Positions 1 to 10,254 of a DNA stretch of 64,000 nucleotides are shown here, piece by piece. The DNA is from Ustilago trichophora. Lineage: Eukaryota > Basidiomycota > Ustilaginomycetes > Ustilaginales > Ustilaginaceae. The DNA lies in assembly GCA_900323505.1 (NCBI GenBank), contig OOIN01000008.1, positions 558,001-622,000 of the forward strand. The letters are read 5' to 3'. Positions within the stretch are counted from its first letter, which is position 1. Each line of letters opens with the position of its first letter. The notes under the pieces are model-generated. The model did not search any database. It worked only from the letters and a program-made list of their open reading frames with translations, and was not told the origin of the DNA. A program made the translations under genes and the position numbers.

Positions 1-333
1 TTCTTCCCCCTTCCCTCATATTCCCGCTTACTACTTCGTTTGTTGCGAGTCGACAGCGATGCAAGCTGTGTAAAACTCGGGCTTTGTTTTGATTTCAATT
101 TTACTTTTGTGTTTCTGCTGCTTTTTGGTTTTGTATAGCGCTCAGGCGTGGGTGTGTGGATTGTGGGTGAAAGTCGAAAGATGGTTGGAATCGGTGGGTA
201 AGAGATTGATCGCAGACTGGTGTTGGTATGAAGAATGCATCTCACGAAAGTTTATCAGTGAATGGTGTGGAACAAGTACATGTGGGGAAAGGTCGAATGA
301 AAGCACTAGGTTGTGCTCTGGAGGGGGGTTTGT
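1..333. other. Left-edge intergenic DNA
   Basis: This is the 3' flank of PAM18. An 82-codon plus-strand reading starting near 89 has no recognisable features and a composition unlike the real genes, so no gene is called here. Confidence 0.5.
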
Positions 334-993
334 TTAACGGGTGACGACCTTGTCGAGGAGGTCTTTTGCTTCGTTGATCTCTGCGATTTTGGACCGATCA
401 AAGGACACGAGAAGATTGTCAGTATCGAAAAGATTGTTTGTTGATGTCACAAACGAATCAGCGTAGCGTTACAGTTGGGGGAAGCAAGACTTACTAGAAG
501 CGAGGTAAGGAGCTCCACCTCTGTCTGGGTGATTTGCGATCATCATTCTTCTGTGAGCGTCTTTAACTTTTGCCTTTGTCAAAGCGGTTTCTCTAAGACC
601 TAGGATTTGAGCAGCTTCCTTCTTGTCCATTTTAGCGTTGAATCCGCCTTTGATCCATTTGCCACCGGAAGGACCAGCGCCGTTTTTGGAACCGAGCAAG
701 AGGTTTGCGATGAGACCTGCCGTGACGAGACCAGCGCCGATCATGATGGGTGTAGCGATGGGGTTAGGTGCAGTATGCTGGAACAAGAGGGATGAGGTGG
801 GACGGAAAGGTGTAGACAAAGACCTGGATGCAGAGGCTGATGAAGATGCGATTGCACAGCGACTTGGAGAAGAGGAGGTCGAGGCGTATCGTATCGCAGA
901 AACTCGCATGGTGGAGGAGGAGGTGGTGGTGGAAGAGGTGGAAGTTGCCACTCGGGCAATGGTGCGTGTTGCAGCAGCTGTTGTTGCAATCAT
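334..993 (-). CDS. Pam18/Tim14, J-protein of the TIM23 import motor
   Basis: J-domain co-chaperone of the mitochondrial inner membrane. It stimulates Hsp70 at the TIM23 channel so that matrix preproteins are pulled in. There are two exons, 993-495 and 380-334, giving 181 residues. The intron (494-381, 114 nt) has a GTAAGT donor and a CGCAG acceptor. Splicing is needed to restore the conserved ending ASKINEAKDLLDKVVTR; unspliced translation stops after an aberrant SKSCFPQL tail. The N-terminus (about 1-75) is rich in Ser, Thr, Ala and Arg, as in a presequence. A membrane segment follows (IMIGAGLVTAGLIANLLLG), then GGFNAKMDKKEAAQILGLRE and the HPD signature in ANHPDRGGAPYLAS. The start is the ATG at 993-991. 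The identification is firm; the exact N-terminus is less so. Confidence 0.93.
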
Positions 994-1345
994 GGTTGAT
1001 GTTGTGGTGTTGCTCTTCTGTGATGGAGGATGTTGAGGCTAGATAGGGGATGATGTGCAAGGGTGCAAAGTTGAGATGGAGTTGATGTGCTCAGCGAGTC
1101 AGGAAAGGGTGAATTCGGTTAGAGAGCACTTTCTTCCTTTTCCGAAAATTGTTGGCGTATCTCATACGCACGAAATCGGGCGATTTTCCATCTTCAAATG
1201 TCACACATTTTAAAATCTGACAGCTGAAGCCAAGCCGAAATTGTTCACTAAATCTGCCGACGCATACACTGACGCTTGACCGTCACAAGTCAGGCACAGC
1301 ACAAAGCTCGGCAAGCAGGTGAAAGCTGCCACACATCTGTAGCCA

Positions 1346-1347
<2 letters not shown>

Positions 1348-1383
<36 letters not shown>
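1348..1383. repeat. (CTG)12 trinucleotide repeat
   Basis: Twelve uninterrupted CTG units lie in the intergenic region upstream of OGT. A second, shorter CTG run is at about 24073-24093. Confidence 0.95.
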
Positions 1384-1386
<3 letters not shown>

Positions 1387-1556
1387 ATTCACCGCTGGCA
1401 CGGACAAGAGCGTACAATGTACCGCAACTTGGCTCGAAAAAAGGGGTCGTTCGTGCATCTCGTGTCCGCAACGCAGCTGTCGACTACGTAACGATGCGTT
1501 GCGGCAATATTGGCAGTAAATTTAAAGCGTCACACTGTCGCCACGCCTTCTTATAA

Positions 1557-1584
1557 TTTATTTTATTTTATTTTATTTTATTTT
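1557..1584. repeat. TTTTA pentanucleotide repeat
   Basis: About five TTTTA units in the OGT/PAM18 intergenic region, directly readable. Confidence 0.85.
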
Positions 1585-2383
1585 TACTGCAGACAGAAAG
1601 ACATAGAAAAGCAGCTACAGTAGCTCTCTTTTTGACGAATGACACAAAGAAAGACCGACTGTCGACTGTTTGAAAATGTGATTGCGAGAGCTCCAACTTT
1701 GGCTAGAGTGCTTTCTCAGGAACAATGTGGCATCGTGATGAAGCTTCGGAACGGCGTGAGCGAGTAAGAAGACACTACTGAGAGGTGCGAAGAGAGAAGA
1801 GCGCTTGTGCTCAGATCATCCTTGACATGTCATGCTCTGAGCTGCAAATTACCACGCGTGATCAAGGCTCGGCTCCAACTTTCCACATAAACCACATGCT
1901 GAGCAGATCACTGAGCACAAAGAACACAAGTCAAACCAAGAGAGAGAAAGAGAATGAATGCAGTGTGCGTGTGCCTGTGTGTGTGATGACGAGTAGAGTT
2001 TCGGCTAAGTTGCATATCAACAAAGACAGATGTGGACCCTGTCACTCTCTACGCTGCCCCCAACCTCTTCGCACTTCCTTTCTTGAGCTGCATCCTGCTT
2101 CCTATCCACCATCCACAGCTCAACTCAGCGCTGTACTGTACATATCATTCAGCCGACCACGTCTCATCAACTTCAGCTCGATTGACGTCGATTCTTGTTC
2201 GCTGTCGACAGTTCACCTATTCTGGGCTATTACTACCATCTTCCTCCCCGACTCAGTGGGACCGAACATCGACATCACACGCTTGCACAAGAAGCTGGCT
2301 CTTCCCCCCTCGATACGCATTCAATGACACAGTAACACCCTCACGGACCACGCCACAGTTTGTTTCAGCAACGCTCGCACACC

Positions 2384-5300
2384 ATGCCCAATCTTCCACC
2401 CAGCTCGTTCGCCTCGGACGCCTCTAGCTCAGCTTCCTACCGAAGAGGCTCAGAGCAGCTCGCCACTGCGCATTTCGCAGCAGCTCAGAATGCCATCTCG
2501 CTGCGCAGAGCATCTCTGGGCAACGTCATGCCCACCGGAAGCGCCAATGATATGCTCAGAGCAGCATCCGCCATGGCTGCACAGGCCAGCTCAGGAGCTC
2601 AAGGTCTTCAAGCTGTCAGCTCTGCTCTTCTCAATCAAGCAAAAGCTCAAGCTTCAGCGGCTGCACTCGGGTTGCAGGACACTGCTGCTACCAATGCGGC
2701 CGATCCGCAGTCCACCCCCATGGCGCGCAACTGGTCTGACTCGGCTGGATACTCTGCTGCCATGAGTGCACACATCGCCTCCACCATCCAGAATCAGATA
2801 GTCAAGCCAACACATCCTGCTGCAACACAGCTGCCACAATCAGCCGCGCCCATCAGCGCCGCTATCGATCCACAAGCTACTTTGCCAGACTCCCACGATC
2901 CCGAAGTGCAGATGGGTCGCATCGCGGCTCAGGCTGCAGCACGTGAAGCACACTCGCAGTGGCGTACACAGCTCGCATTACGCTCTTCGGCACGCACAGA
3001 TGTTGCACCAGCAGAAGGCGGCGCGGCTGCTGCTTCTGCAGTTCCGGCTGCTTCAACCTCGTCCGCAGAAGCAACCTCAGCGAGAAGCAACTCGGTCTCG
3101 ACCTCTGAGCCATCAACAGGATTCTCGCTCACACAGAACGGAACAAGCGCTCAGAACACCGCTGCAGCTAGTACAACAGACATGTCTGTCACTGAATACC
3201 TTCGCTATCTTGGCCTCAGTCACATCGAGATGCCATCGCAAGGCATCGAGCAATCCTTTGGAAGAGCTCAAAGCTCGTCTTCCCGCTATTGGGACGCCAC
3301 AAATCCACACATGGGCTTCAGCCTGTCGGGAGTCCCTAGCATGCCATTGATGCCCAATCCACCCCTCCAAATGCTACCGCCACCCGCATCCCCTTCGTTT
3401 CGCAGGAAGCAATCTCGAGGTAGATCTTGGATTCGTCATCCTTCCAGTGCCTCGGTCAGCTCCACTGACTCCGGCGACACCAGCAACGACTTTGAGCCCA
3501 ACGTCATGTCGCCCTTCCCATACCCATTCCAGGTGGTGCAGACACCAGGTGGTACCGCAAGAGCAGGATGGTGGGTGCCCGTGTCCGAGGTACCGCCGGA
3601 GAAGAGAGCCAAGGCCGTAAAGATCGGTGACGAGCCATCCTCCAGTTCCACATTCGCCTTCCCCAACGTGTCTAAGCTCGAGTCCGTCCCCGAAGGCAGC
3701 ACTGCAGCTGAAGATGCAGACGATGATGAAGAAGCTCAGCTTCTCTTCCAGCCTACCTACCGTGATTTTACCAAAGACGAGTACTCCACTCTCGCGACCG
3801 CTGCTGCGTATGCCACCGCAGCACTTACCAGCATCGCCTCAACCCCAGGCGGCACATCACAATCGAGCTCTTGGCGACCTCTCACAGCCTCCGAACAGGA
3901 AGCCATTGCCAATCAGCTCAGAGCTTGGGCCGGCCTCGAGGGTCCGCATGCCCAAGCCGAAGCTCGTAAGGCGCTGGAGGAACGTCAGATCCACCTCATC
4001 AATCAAGCAATCCATCGTGATCTGCCGACAGCTCGAGATAGCGACAAACAGAAAGCTGCCGATGATGATTTCAGTCAACTCCGTCGACCCGAAGAGGCTG
4101 CTCGCTTCTTCCCACCCGACTTTGCTAGTCACTATCGCACTCAGCTCCAAGCGCTCGCTGAAGGCTACTACACTCGCCTGCACAACGAGAACCTGGCCCA
4201 GGCGCACTATGCACAGCCTGCTGCCAAAGAGCGTCGTGTTGATACTGACCCAAGCGATCGAGAAGACGTCCTCCAGCTCCTCGGCGCCACAGGTTCTTCT
4301 TCGGATCAGGATGCACACAAGACTCCGACACCCAAGCCGGCGCAGGGCATCGTGAACAGTGTCGAAGGATTCGGAGGTATGGAGCCTCCAGTCCACACTC
4401 CCACTTTGCGTCCAGGAGCGCGTGATCCAGTCGAGCTCTTGAGTGCCGCCTCCAACGCAGCTGGCCACGACGTCTCGTCCCCCGAAGTGCGCGACCAGTT
4501 GCTTCAGTATGCTCATGGTCTCTACACGCAGGGACCTCCGCAAGCCGATGCTTCCGCTAAAGGCACCGACAAGCTGCATCCAACACTTCTACCGTTACTG
4601 CATACTCTTCACAAGCTTCATCCTAACCATCTCCCGACTCTGCTCCTGCTGTCGTGTGCATACTACGCTGCTGACAACTACGCAGGCTCACTCTGGTACA
4701 ACAACCTCATCCTCCGCATCGACCCCAACTATGTCGAGAGCATGAGCAATATTGGCACTACGCTGCGGGCGTTGGGTCGATATCGGGAAGCCGAGAGCTG
4801 GTGGTGGAGAGCTGTCCGTCTGCGACCTGGCTATTGGGATGCCTACGAAAATCTTCTGGGTGTCATGTGCGCCGCCAATCCTCCACCGGCGGTAGGCAAG
4901 ACCACCAATGGAACACAGGAGCAGCCGCCGTCGCAGCCACGATTCAAGGAGGCGCTTCAACTGTGCGAGCATGTGGAATCGCACGTCGTCGGTCCGCAGA
5001 ATGCGCTTGGAACGGCGCTGCCGCTTTTTCTTCCACCCAACTTGCCATTGACCCAGACACCTCGATTGCAGAATCTGTTCTACGCAAAAGGTAACCTCAA
5101 GTTTGTTCTGCCAGAGCTCGGTGCAGTACCAGCTGCTGCAGAGTATCAGAAGGCTGTCGAAGTGGTGCTGTCGCCAGACGATGCGAGGCGGTACAGCCTT
5201 CGTGATCTGGTCGTAGCCACGTGTGCTGTTGGTCTGCTCTCCATGGGCGCCATGCTTCCCGGCACTGCTGCTGCCGCTGCTGCTCTCGAGGTGGCAGTGG

Positions 5301-8300
5301 CGATGGGGATCAATCCTGCCAATCCGGAGCATGCTGCGTATTTGGCAAGCGGAGCATTCCATCATTTTTGTCCCGGTGGCATTCTCGCCCTCGTCAAGCT
5401 ATCTGGTGATGTGATTGTCAGCACGTTGCTCCGGCTCGGCAATGGACAGCTTCCCATGCTGTTGCTACTGCCAGAAGCTGCTACTCAGCTGTGCAAGGTC
5501 ATCTTTGCTGAAACGGCAGGCGGTCTCCCTGCACTGGCTCGGTCGCCGGCCAGCTCGAAACCTCAAAATCTGGCCACGCTGCAGCAGGCGCAGAAGCAGG
5601 CTGCGCAGACCACTTCGACCATCTTGCTGACGCTTGCCAAACTCTTCCAGGATGCCACTGCCAGTCCGATCGCTGGTCCACACGGCCCATTGACGCTCGG
5701 CGGGATCCCGCCCTCAATCTCGTTGCTGCTACCGCTGTACTACTTGTCGATTTCGATGCATGCATCTGCCTCGACGTGCAACAATCTGGGTATCTTGCTG
5801 TCCTCTATACCTGTAGTAACCACTGTTATCAACGCAGCAGGCCAACCGCAGCAGCTGAACGGGCAGGCGCTTGCAATGCAGTACTACACGCAGGGTCTGC
5901 AGCTCGATCCCAAGCATCCACACATCTACACCAACCTGGGCTCGCTTCTCAAGGATCTGGGTCATCTCAACGAAGCCATCAAGATGTATCAGAAGGCGGT
6001 CGAGTGCAACCCCAACTTTGACGTTGCTCTTGCCAACCTGGGTAACGCGATCAAGGACCAAGGAAGGACACAGGACTCGGTGGTGTACTATCGCCGCGCA
6101 GTTCAGGTCAACCCACACTTTCCTGAAGCGTTGTGCGGGCTTGTCAATGCGTTGCTTGCAGTGTGCGACTGGACAGAGGTCTACACGGATAAGCGAACGA
6201 CCGATCAAAACAGTCAGAATGATGAAGGCAAAGCAAACGGCAATTCTGCGTCAGCTCCAGGTGGCTGGATGGTCAACGTCTCCGAACTGGTATCCAAGCA
6301 GCTGCGGGACGGCTGTCAGTACGGGGCTGGTGCATTCCAGACAGCTGGACGGCTGGAAGACTGGGTCCAAGCCATCATCACGGCCATGGGCGACACTCGT
6401 CCAGCAGCCGTGCAGATCTGGACGCAGCGTCTGCAGCCATTCTACCAGCCCGGTTTCGACAGGATGGCAAACCAGGTCTGCGAAGGAGGCTATCTCATCC
6501 AACTGATCGAGCGGATGATGCGTCGATCACAGCGCAGGTGGTACATCGATGCATACGGTGCAGGGCTATTGCAGACAAATACCGAGCTTCCTAGGGTGAC
6601 CGCAACGCAGACCAGTGCTGCGAGCTACGCACGACCCAAGCTGCCATCCTGCCTCGTCACTCCGGCGGTCCCCACAGTGCTGCCGTTTCACACATTCACC
6701 TATCCTCTGTCTCCACGACAGATTCGGCTCATCTGCCATCGTAACGCGCTCAGAATCTCACAGAGTACCTTGACGCAGATGTGGGTGCCCGATGTTGTAT
6801 ATCCTCCGCCCTCTCCACCCGCACCCAAGATCAACATTGGCTACGTCTCTTCCGATTTCAACAACCACCCGCTCGCCCACCTGATGCAGTCGGTGTTCGG
6901 TTTCCACGATCTTTCACGATTCAACGTCTTCCTCTACGCCACGACTCCCTCTGATGGCAGTCCTTATCGCCAAAAGATCGAACGAGAAGCACAGCACTTC
7001 CTCGATGTTTCAGCATGGTCAAATCAGCAGGTGGTAGAGCGTATTGTTATGGACAACGTCCACGTGCTGATGAACTTGAACGGCTACACCAAGGGAGCAC
7101 GAAACGAGATCTTTGCCGCTCGCCCCTGTCCCGTTCAGATGGAGTTTATGGGATTCGCAGGAAGCATGGCCTCACGTTGGACAGATTGGGTCGTAGCAGA
7201 TCCCATCGTGTGCCCTCCCGAAATGACGTGTGTCGACCGATGGCGAGATCAGAAGAACGCAGCAGCTGTATTCGGCACAGAACTCCAACAGCGACCGACC
7301 GACATGCTTGCAGACATTGATCCCGAAGAGGCTTCGGAAGAATGGGTCTACCCTGACCGATTCATCTACATGCCCCACTCGTACTTTGTCAACGACCACA
7401 AGCAGGGATTCCGCGAGCCCATCCCAGCCGCAGAGACGGTCCAGCTCGCCGCCGCCACCACCATCACCCAAAACGCTGGCACCGCCACCACAACATCACC
7501 GCAGCTGACAGAAGACCAACTCTGGGCCAGTGAAGAGATGAAGCGTTACGCAATGCGACGAGAACTCTTTCCCAACCTACCCGACGACTATGTCATACTG
7601 GCAGATTTCAACCAGCTCTACAAATGTGATCCGATGCTGTTCAAATTGTGGCTTCGGATCCTGCAACGGGTGCCCAAATCGATACTGTGGCTTTTGCGGT
7701 TCCCAGCTGCGGGGGAGCATCATCTTTTGCGCGAGGCACGCAGATATGCCGGTGACGAAGTCGCATCGCGTGTCATTTTCACCGATGTTGCGCCGAAACA
7801 CATTCACATCCACCGCGGCCGCATTGCAGATCTGTTCTTGGACACGACTGAGTGCAACGCCCATACGACCGCCGCAGATATCCTGTGGTCAGCAACCCCC
7901 GTCTTGACCTGGCCGAGACATGCGCACAAGATGTGTTCTAGGGTCGCTGCGTCCATTGTTCACGCGACCGGGTTTGGGGAGGAGATGACGGTGTATGGAG
8001 AACAAGAGTACGAGGACCGGGCGGTGCGATTGGTCGAATCGTGCAGATATGTGTACTATGATGAGAAGGGGGAGGTTGTGGATGCGATGTTTGAGGAGGG
8101 GAAGGTGAGATATGCGAGTGATTTAGAGGCGGATCCGGCGAGTGTTGCTGCTCAGCCGCATGGGTCTGCAGCTGGTGGTGGTGGTGGTGGTGTGGATGGA
8201 TCGTCGAAGAGTTGTTCGGCCACAGATCAGGAAGATATCTCTCGATCGGCGTCCTGCTCGAAAGAAAATCCAAGCGCCGCTCGAACCGAATCAAAGTCTA

Positions 8301-8743
8301 CCAAACGCGCCCGTTCCCAAAGCATCATCCCCGCCGGGCCTCCCGTTCCAGCTCCCACCGGCGTATCCCTCGCCGAAGCAGCCAAGCATCGCGACACTAC
8401 CACCTCGACCGACCCTTCCCTCCTCGCCTCCATCCCCCCGCGTCACCACATCCCCTTGCCCGCCTCGCCACTTTTCCCCGGTGCCGTAACCCGTCGTTTC
8501 ACAGCGGACTCAGAACTGGGAAATCTGAGAAGGAAACTCTTCCTGTCGAGGGAGAAGGAAAGCATGCTCTTCGACACACGACAGTGGACAAGAGATCTGG
8601 AAAAGGGTTACACCGAGGCGTGGTTGCGCTGGGTGCTCGGTGTGGATGTGGAGGATTCGGGCGAGGTCGAAGCGCTAGAGGTGGAAAGTGCGTTGGGGAA
8701 GAGGGTTCGGCACAGCGGACATATCTGGGTCAAAGATCTGTGA
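2384..8743 (+). CDS. O-GlcNAc transferase (GT41), very long form
   Basis: Intracellular enzyme that moves GlcNAc from UDP-GlcNAc to Ser/Thr of nuclear and cytosolic proteins. The reading is one 2119-residue exon from ATG 2384; an upstream TTG is ignored. Residues 1 to about 740 are Ala/Ser/Gln-rich and probably disordered. TPR units lie near 750-830 and 1130-1262 and end in PHFPEALCGLVNALLAVCDW, the usual junction with the catalytic part. The N-lobe begins at GYVSSDFNNHPLAHLMQS, with His1495 matching human His498. The C-lobe has DFNQLYKCDP, with Lys1747 matching human Lys842, and then CNAHTTAADILWSATP, where human OGT has GHTTG. The family's last helix, DTRQWTRDLEKGY, lies near 2064, after a roughly 160-residue low-complexity insert that human OGT lacks. 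Human OGT has about 1046 residues, so this one is double length. Confidence 0.95.
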   Translation: MPNLPPSSFASDASSSASYRRGSEQLATAHFAAAQNAISLRRASLGNVMPTGSANDMLRAASAMAAQASSGAQGLQAVSSALLNQAKAQASAAALGLQDTAATNAADPQSTPMARNWSDSAGYSAAMSAHIASTIQNQIVKPTHPAATQLPQSAAPISAAIDPQATLPDSHDPEVQMGRIAAQAAAREAHSQWRTQLALRSSARTDVAPAEGGAAAASAVPAASTSSAEATSARSNSVSTSEPSTGFSLTQNGTSAQNTAAASTTDMSVTEYLRYLGLSHIEMPSQGIEQSFGRAQSSSSRYWDATNPHMGFSLSGVPSMPLMPNPPLQMLPPPASPSFRRKQSRGRSWIRHPSSASVSSTDSGDTSNDFEPNVMSPFPYPFQVVQTPGGTARAGWWVPVSEVPPEKRAKAVKIGDEPSSSSTFAFPNVSKLESVPEGSTAAEDADDDEEAQLLFQPTYRDFTKDEYSTLATAAAYATAALTSIASTPGGTSQSSSWRPLTASEQEAIANQLRAWAGLEGPHAQAEARKALEERQIHLINQAIHRDLPTARDSDKQKAADDDFSQLRRPEEAARFFPPDFASHYRTQLQALAEGYYTRLHNENLAQAHYAQPAAKERRVDTDPSDREDVLQLLGATGSSSDQDAHKTPTPKPAQGIVNSVEGFGGMEPPVHTPTLRPGARDPVELLSAASNAAGHDVSSPEVRDQLLQYAHGLYTQGPPQADASAKGTDKLHPTLLPLLHTLHKLHPNHLPTLLLLSCAYYAADNYAGSLWYNNLILRIDPNYVESMSNIGTTLRALGRYREAESWWWRAVRLRPGYWDAYENLLGVMCAANPPPAVGKTTNGTQEQPPSQPRFKEALQLCEHVESHVVGPQNALGTALPLFLPPNLPLTQTPRLQNLFYAKGNLKFVLPELGAVPAAAEYQKAVEVVLSPDDARRYSLRDLVVATCAVGLLSMGAMLPGTAAAAAALEVAVAMGINPANPEHAAYLASGAFHHFCPGGILALVKLSGDVIVSTLLRLGNGQLPMLLLLPEAATQLCKVIFAETAGGLPALARSPASSKPQNLATLQQAQKQAAQTTSTILLTLAKLFQDATASPIAGPHGPLTLGGIPPSISLLLPLYYLSISMHASASTCNNLGILLSSIPVVTTVINAAGQPQQLNGQALAMQYYTQGLQLDPKHPHIYTNLGSLLKDLGHLNEAIKMYQKAVECNPNFDVALANLGNAIKDQGRTQDSVVYYRRAVQVNPHFPEALCGLVNALLAVCDWTEVYTDKRTTDQNSQNDEGKANGNSASAPGGWMVNVSELVSKQLRDGCQYGAGAFQTAGRLEDWVQAIITAMGDTRPAAVQIWTQRLQPFYQPGFDRMANQVCEGGYLIQLIERMMRRSQRRWYIDAYGAGLLQTNTELPRVTATQTSAASYARPKLPSCLVTPAVPTVLPFHTFTYPLSPRQIRLICHRNALRISQSTLTQMWVPDVVYPPPSPPAPKINIGYVSSDFNNHPLAHLMQSVFGFHDLSRFNVFLYATTPSDGSPYRQKIEREAQHFLDVSAWSNQQVVERIVMDNVHVLMNLNGYTKGARNEIFAARPCPVQMEFMGFAGSMASRWTDWVVADPIVCPPEMTCVDRWRDQKNAAAVFGTELQQRPTDMLADIDPEEASEEWVYPDRFIYMPHSYFVNDHKQGFREPIPAAETVQLAAATTITQNAGTATTTSPQLTEDQLWASEEMKRYAMRRELFPNLPDDYVILADFNQLYKCDPMLFKLWLRILQRVPKSILWLLRFPAAGEHHLLREARRYAGDEVASRVIFTDVAPKHIHIHRGRIADLFLDTTECNAHTTAADILWSATPVLTWPRHAHKMCSRVAASIVHATGFGEEMTVYGEQEYEDRAVRLVESCRYVYYDEKGEVVDAMFEEGKVRYASDLEADPASVAAQPHGSAAGGGGGGVDGSSKSCSATDQEDISRSASCSKENPSAARTESKSTKRARSQSIIPAGPPVPAPTGVSLAEAAKHRDTTTSTDPSLLASIPPRHHIPLPASPLFPGAVTRRFTADSELGNLRRKLFLSREKESMLFDTRQWTRDLEKGYTEAWLRWVLGVDVEDSGEVEALEVESALGKRVRHSGHIWVKDL

Positions 8744-9217
8744 AAGAAAAAATTCCTGTCCTGTTCGATGAAGGGAAAAAGGGTGTCTTGTTTGGATCAA
8801 TCAACGGGAGGGCCTGGCAGATCCGGCTTGAATCAGGTACATACCTCAATCGTCTTGTCCGCGCACGAAGAGATGAAACGTTGTTCCATTTCGACAGAAG
8901 GTTTTGACCCTGATGAAGACTGCGCAGCAAGAATCAAATAAGATTAGTCTTCCCGGCAGGAACAGGACAGTACTGTTGAGAGGTTTTGGCGCCATTGATG
9001 AGAGTGGCTTCTTCCGAGATGGGACTGCGCAACGAGCGCTGACGGAAGGAGGCATTATGAAGGGGGGATCAGATCGGAACTCGTGCGATGGAGCTCAAAG
9101 TTGACATTGTGGATCTTGTGAAGGTATAAAAGGTCGCCTTTTTTTTGATTTGTACATTGCCTCGTCAACCATCCACATTTCAGAGTCTCGCTCTCCTCAT
9201 CAGGTTAGCACTTTACC
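8744..9217 (+). promoter_or_regulatory. OGT 3' flank and TATA promoter of the mini zinc-ribbon gene
   Basis: No gene is seen. A good TATA element (GGTATAAAAGG, 9124-9134) lies about 90 nt upstream of the ATG at 9218. A pyrimidine-rich leader follows. The TATA box supports transcription of the next short reading frame. Confidence 0.6.
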
Positions 9218-9529
9218 ATGTCTAAACTGCCCACGCCTTGCTTCTTCCCAGATCCCTATCGATCTCGTAAATGCACCATCTGTCGTCTGGCTCTCGAAGC
9301 AGACCACTTTTTCCATACCTACGAGTATACGTGTATCGAATGCTACAACAAGCGCCGTGTTGAGCTGGAAGACGTCATCAAAAACTGGATCATCGCACAC
9401 ACTCCCTCTTCAGTGACTGAGGCAAAGACTTCAGCAACAACAGTCAAGGAACTTGTCGACGCTCTGGCTGCGCTCAGCGGGTTTTTGCACCGCGTGCAGA
9501 AGCCGTTCTCTCTCCCCTCCAGGGAGTAG
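9218..9529 (+). CDS. Small CxxC-x16-CxxC zinc-ribbon-like protein (copy 1, intact)
   Basis: Family not recognised. The 103-residue frame starts at ATG 9218 in a favourable ACC-ATG-T context and has a TATA box about 90 nt upstream. Residues 19-42 hold two cysteine pairs, KCTIC and TCIEC, exactly 16 residues apart. An FF sits in the loop and a basic KRR follows the second pair, as in zinc ribbons that bind nucleic acid or protein. The C-terminal half carries a helical-looking segment (LVDALAALSGFLHRV). No signal peptide or membrane segment is seen, so it is probably cytosolic or nuclear. A convincing intron lies just after the stop. Two broken relatives lie within 2 kb. The loop resembles Stc1-type LIM-like fingers, but I cannot assign it. 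Confidence 0.6.
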   Translation: MSKLPTPCFFPDPYRSRKCTICRLALEADHFFHTYEYTCIECYNKRRVELEDVIKNWIIAHTPSSVTEAKTSATTVKELVDALAALSGFLHRVQKPFSLPSRE

Positions 9530-9556
9530 GCTGATCCAAAGCTCAACACAGAAGAG

Positions 9557-9628
9557 GTAAGCATCGATTCCAATCGCTCATTCTTGGATCTTTGCCACTG
9601 ACACCCTTCCAAACTTGCATCTTCTCAG
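9557..9628 (+). other. Predicted 3'-UTR intron of the copy 1 zinc-ribbon gene
   Basis: It begins at GAG|GTAAGC, has a CTGAC branch-like site near 9597 and ends in a pyrimidine-rich TTCTCAG, giving 72 nt. It starts 27 nt after the TAG at 9527-9529. Its form matches introns of the confident genes in this window. It supports transcription on this strand and may mean the true C-terminus differs. Confidence 0.55.
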
Positions 9629-10254
9629 CTCCTCTGCACAACGCATTCAGCGGGAGAAAGTCTCATCCTGCTCGTCTAGCATCAAAACTACTTTCCCCAA
9701 AGCAGTTGGTTTTGTTTTATGTCAAAGTCAAAACTTGATGCATGCGGGTTGTAGCTATACATTTTTTCTCTCGCACAAAAGTCGTTCTTTGATGAGTTTG
9801 CGCTTCCATCAATCAATCCATCAATTTCAGTCTCGTTAGCAGTCATCCGGAAGTGAATTGCATGTCTGATCGTTCACAAGGTGACATGATACATTGGAAA
9901 AAGGCTGTGCGAAAAAGTTCTGCTTTTCAAAGAAAGGACGAAGGGGTGACTGTTGAGTTTTATCTGCGAGGGTGATGTGATGGAAGGCGAGATTTTTTGG
10001 CGACAAAACGAAGGACGGTTGTGCTCCGGGGAATTTTTCCAGTGACGTATACTTTGGAAGCAAAGCGATGAGTGGAGAAGAGCTGGTATTGATCTTACCT
10101 GCGTAGTTTCTAACCACTGTCTTGAAATGAAGAGGCTCGGCGCTTTGCTCCAGCTCGAATCCCAGCTCCTCCAGTTGCAATGGCAGGTGCAGGTGCAGGA
10201 TTCATCGCGGTGCGAAGCTGACGAATAAAAACCTGCACGTCTACCATTGCCCGC
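9629..10254. other. Intergenic DNA between zinc-ribbon copies 1 and 2
   Basis: The minus strand holds a short open reading, ATG at 10205 to TAG at 10110 (31 residues, Ala/Gly/Pro-rich, beginning MNPAPAPAIATGG), and a strong donor-like CAG|GTAAGA at 10098. These could be the 3' part or a 3'-UTR intron of the minus-strand copy 2 transcript. No acceptor is clear. Nothing else is recognised. Confidence 0.35.

Larger units (their letters stand above)
994..2383. other. Divergent upstream region of PAM18 and OGT
   Basis: This 1.4 kb separates two divergently read genes and should hold both promoters. It carries a (CTG)12 run at 1348-1383, a TTTTA pentamer run at about 1557-1584, and GTACTGTAC at 2131-2139. 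Several 60-180 codon readings on both strands look like chance openings. No gene is called. Confidence 0.6.
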
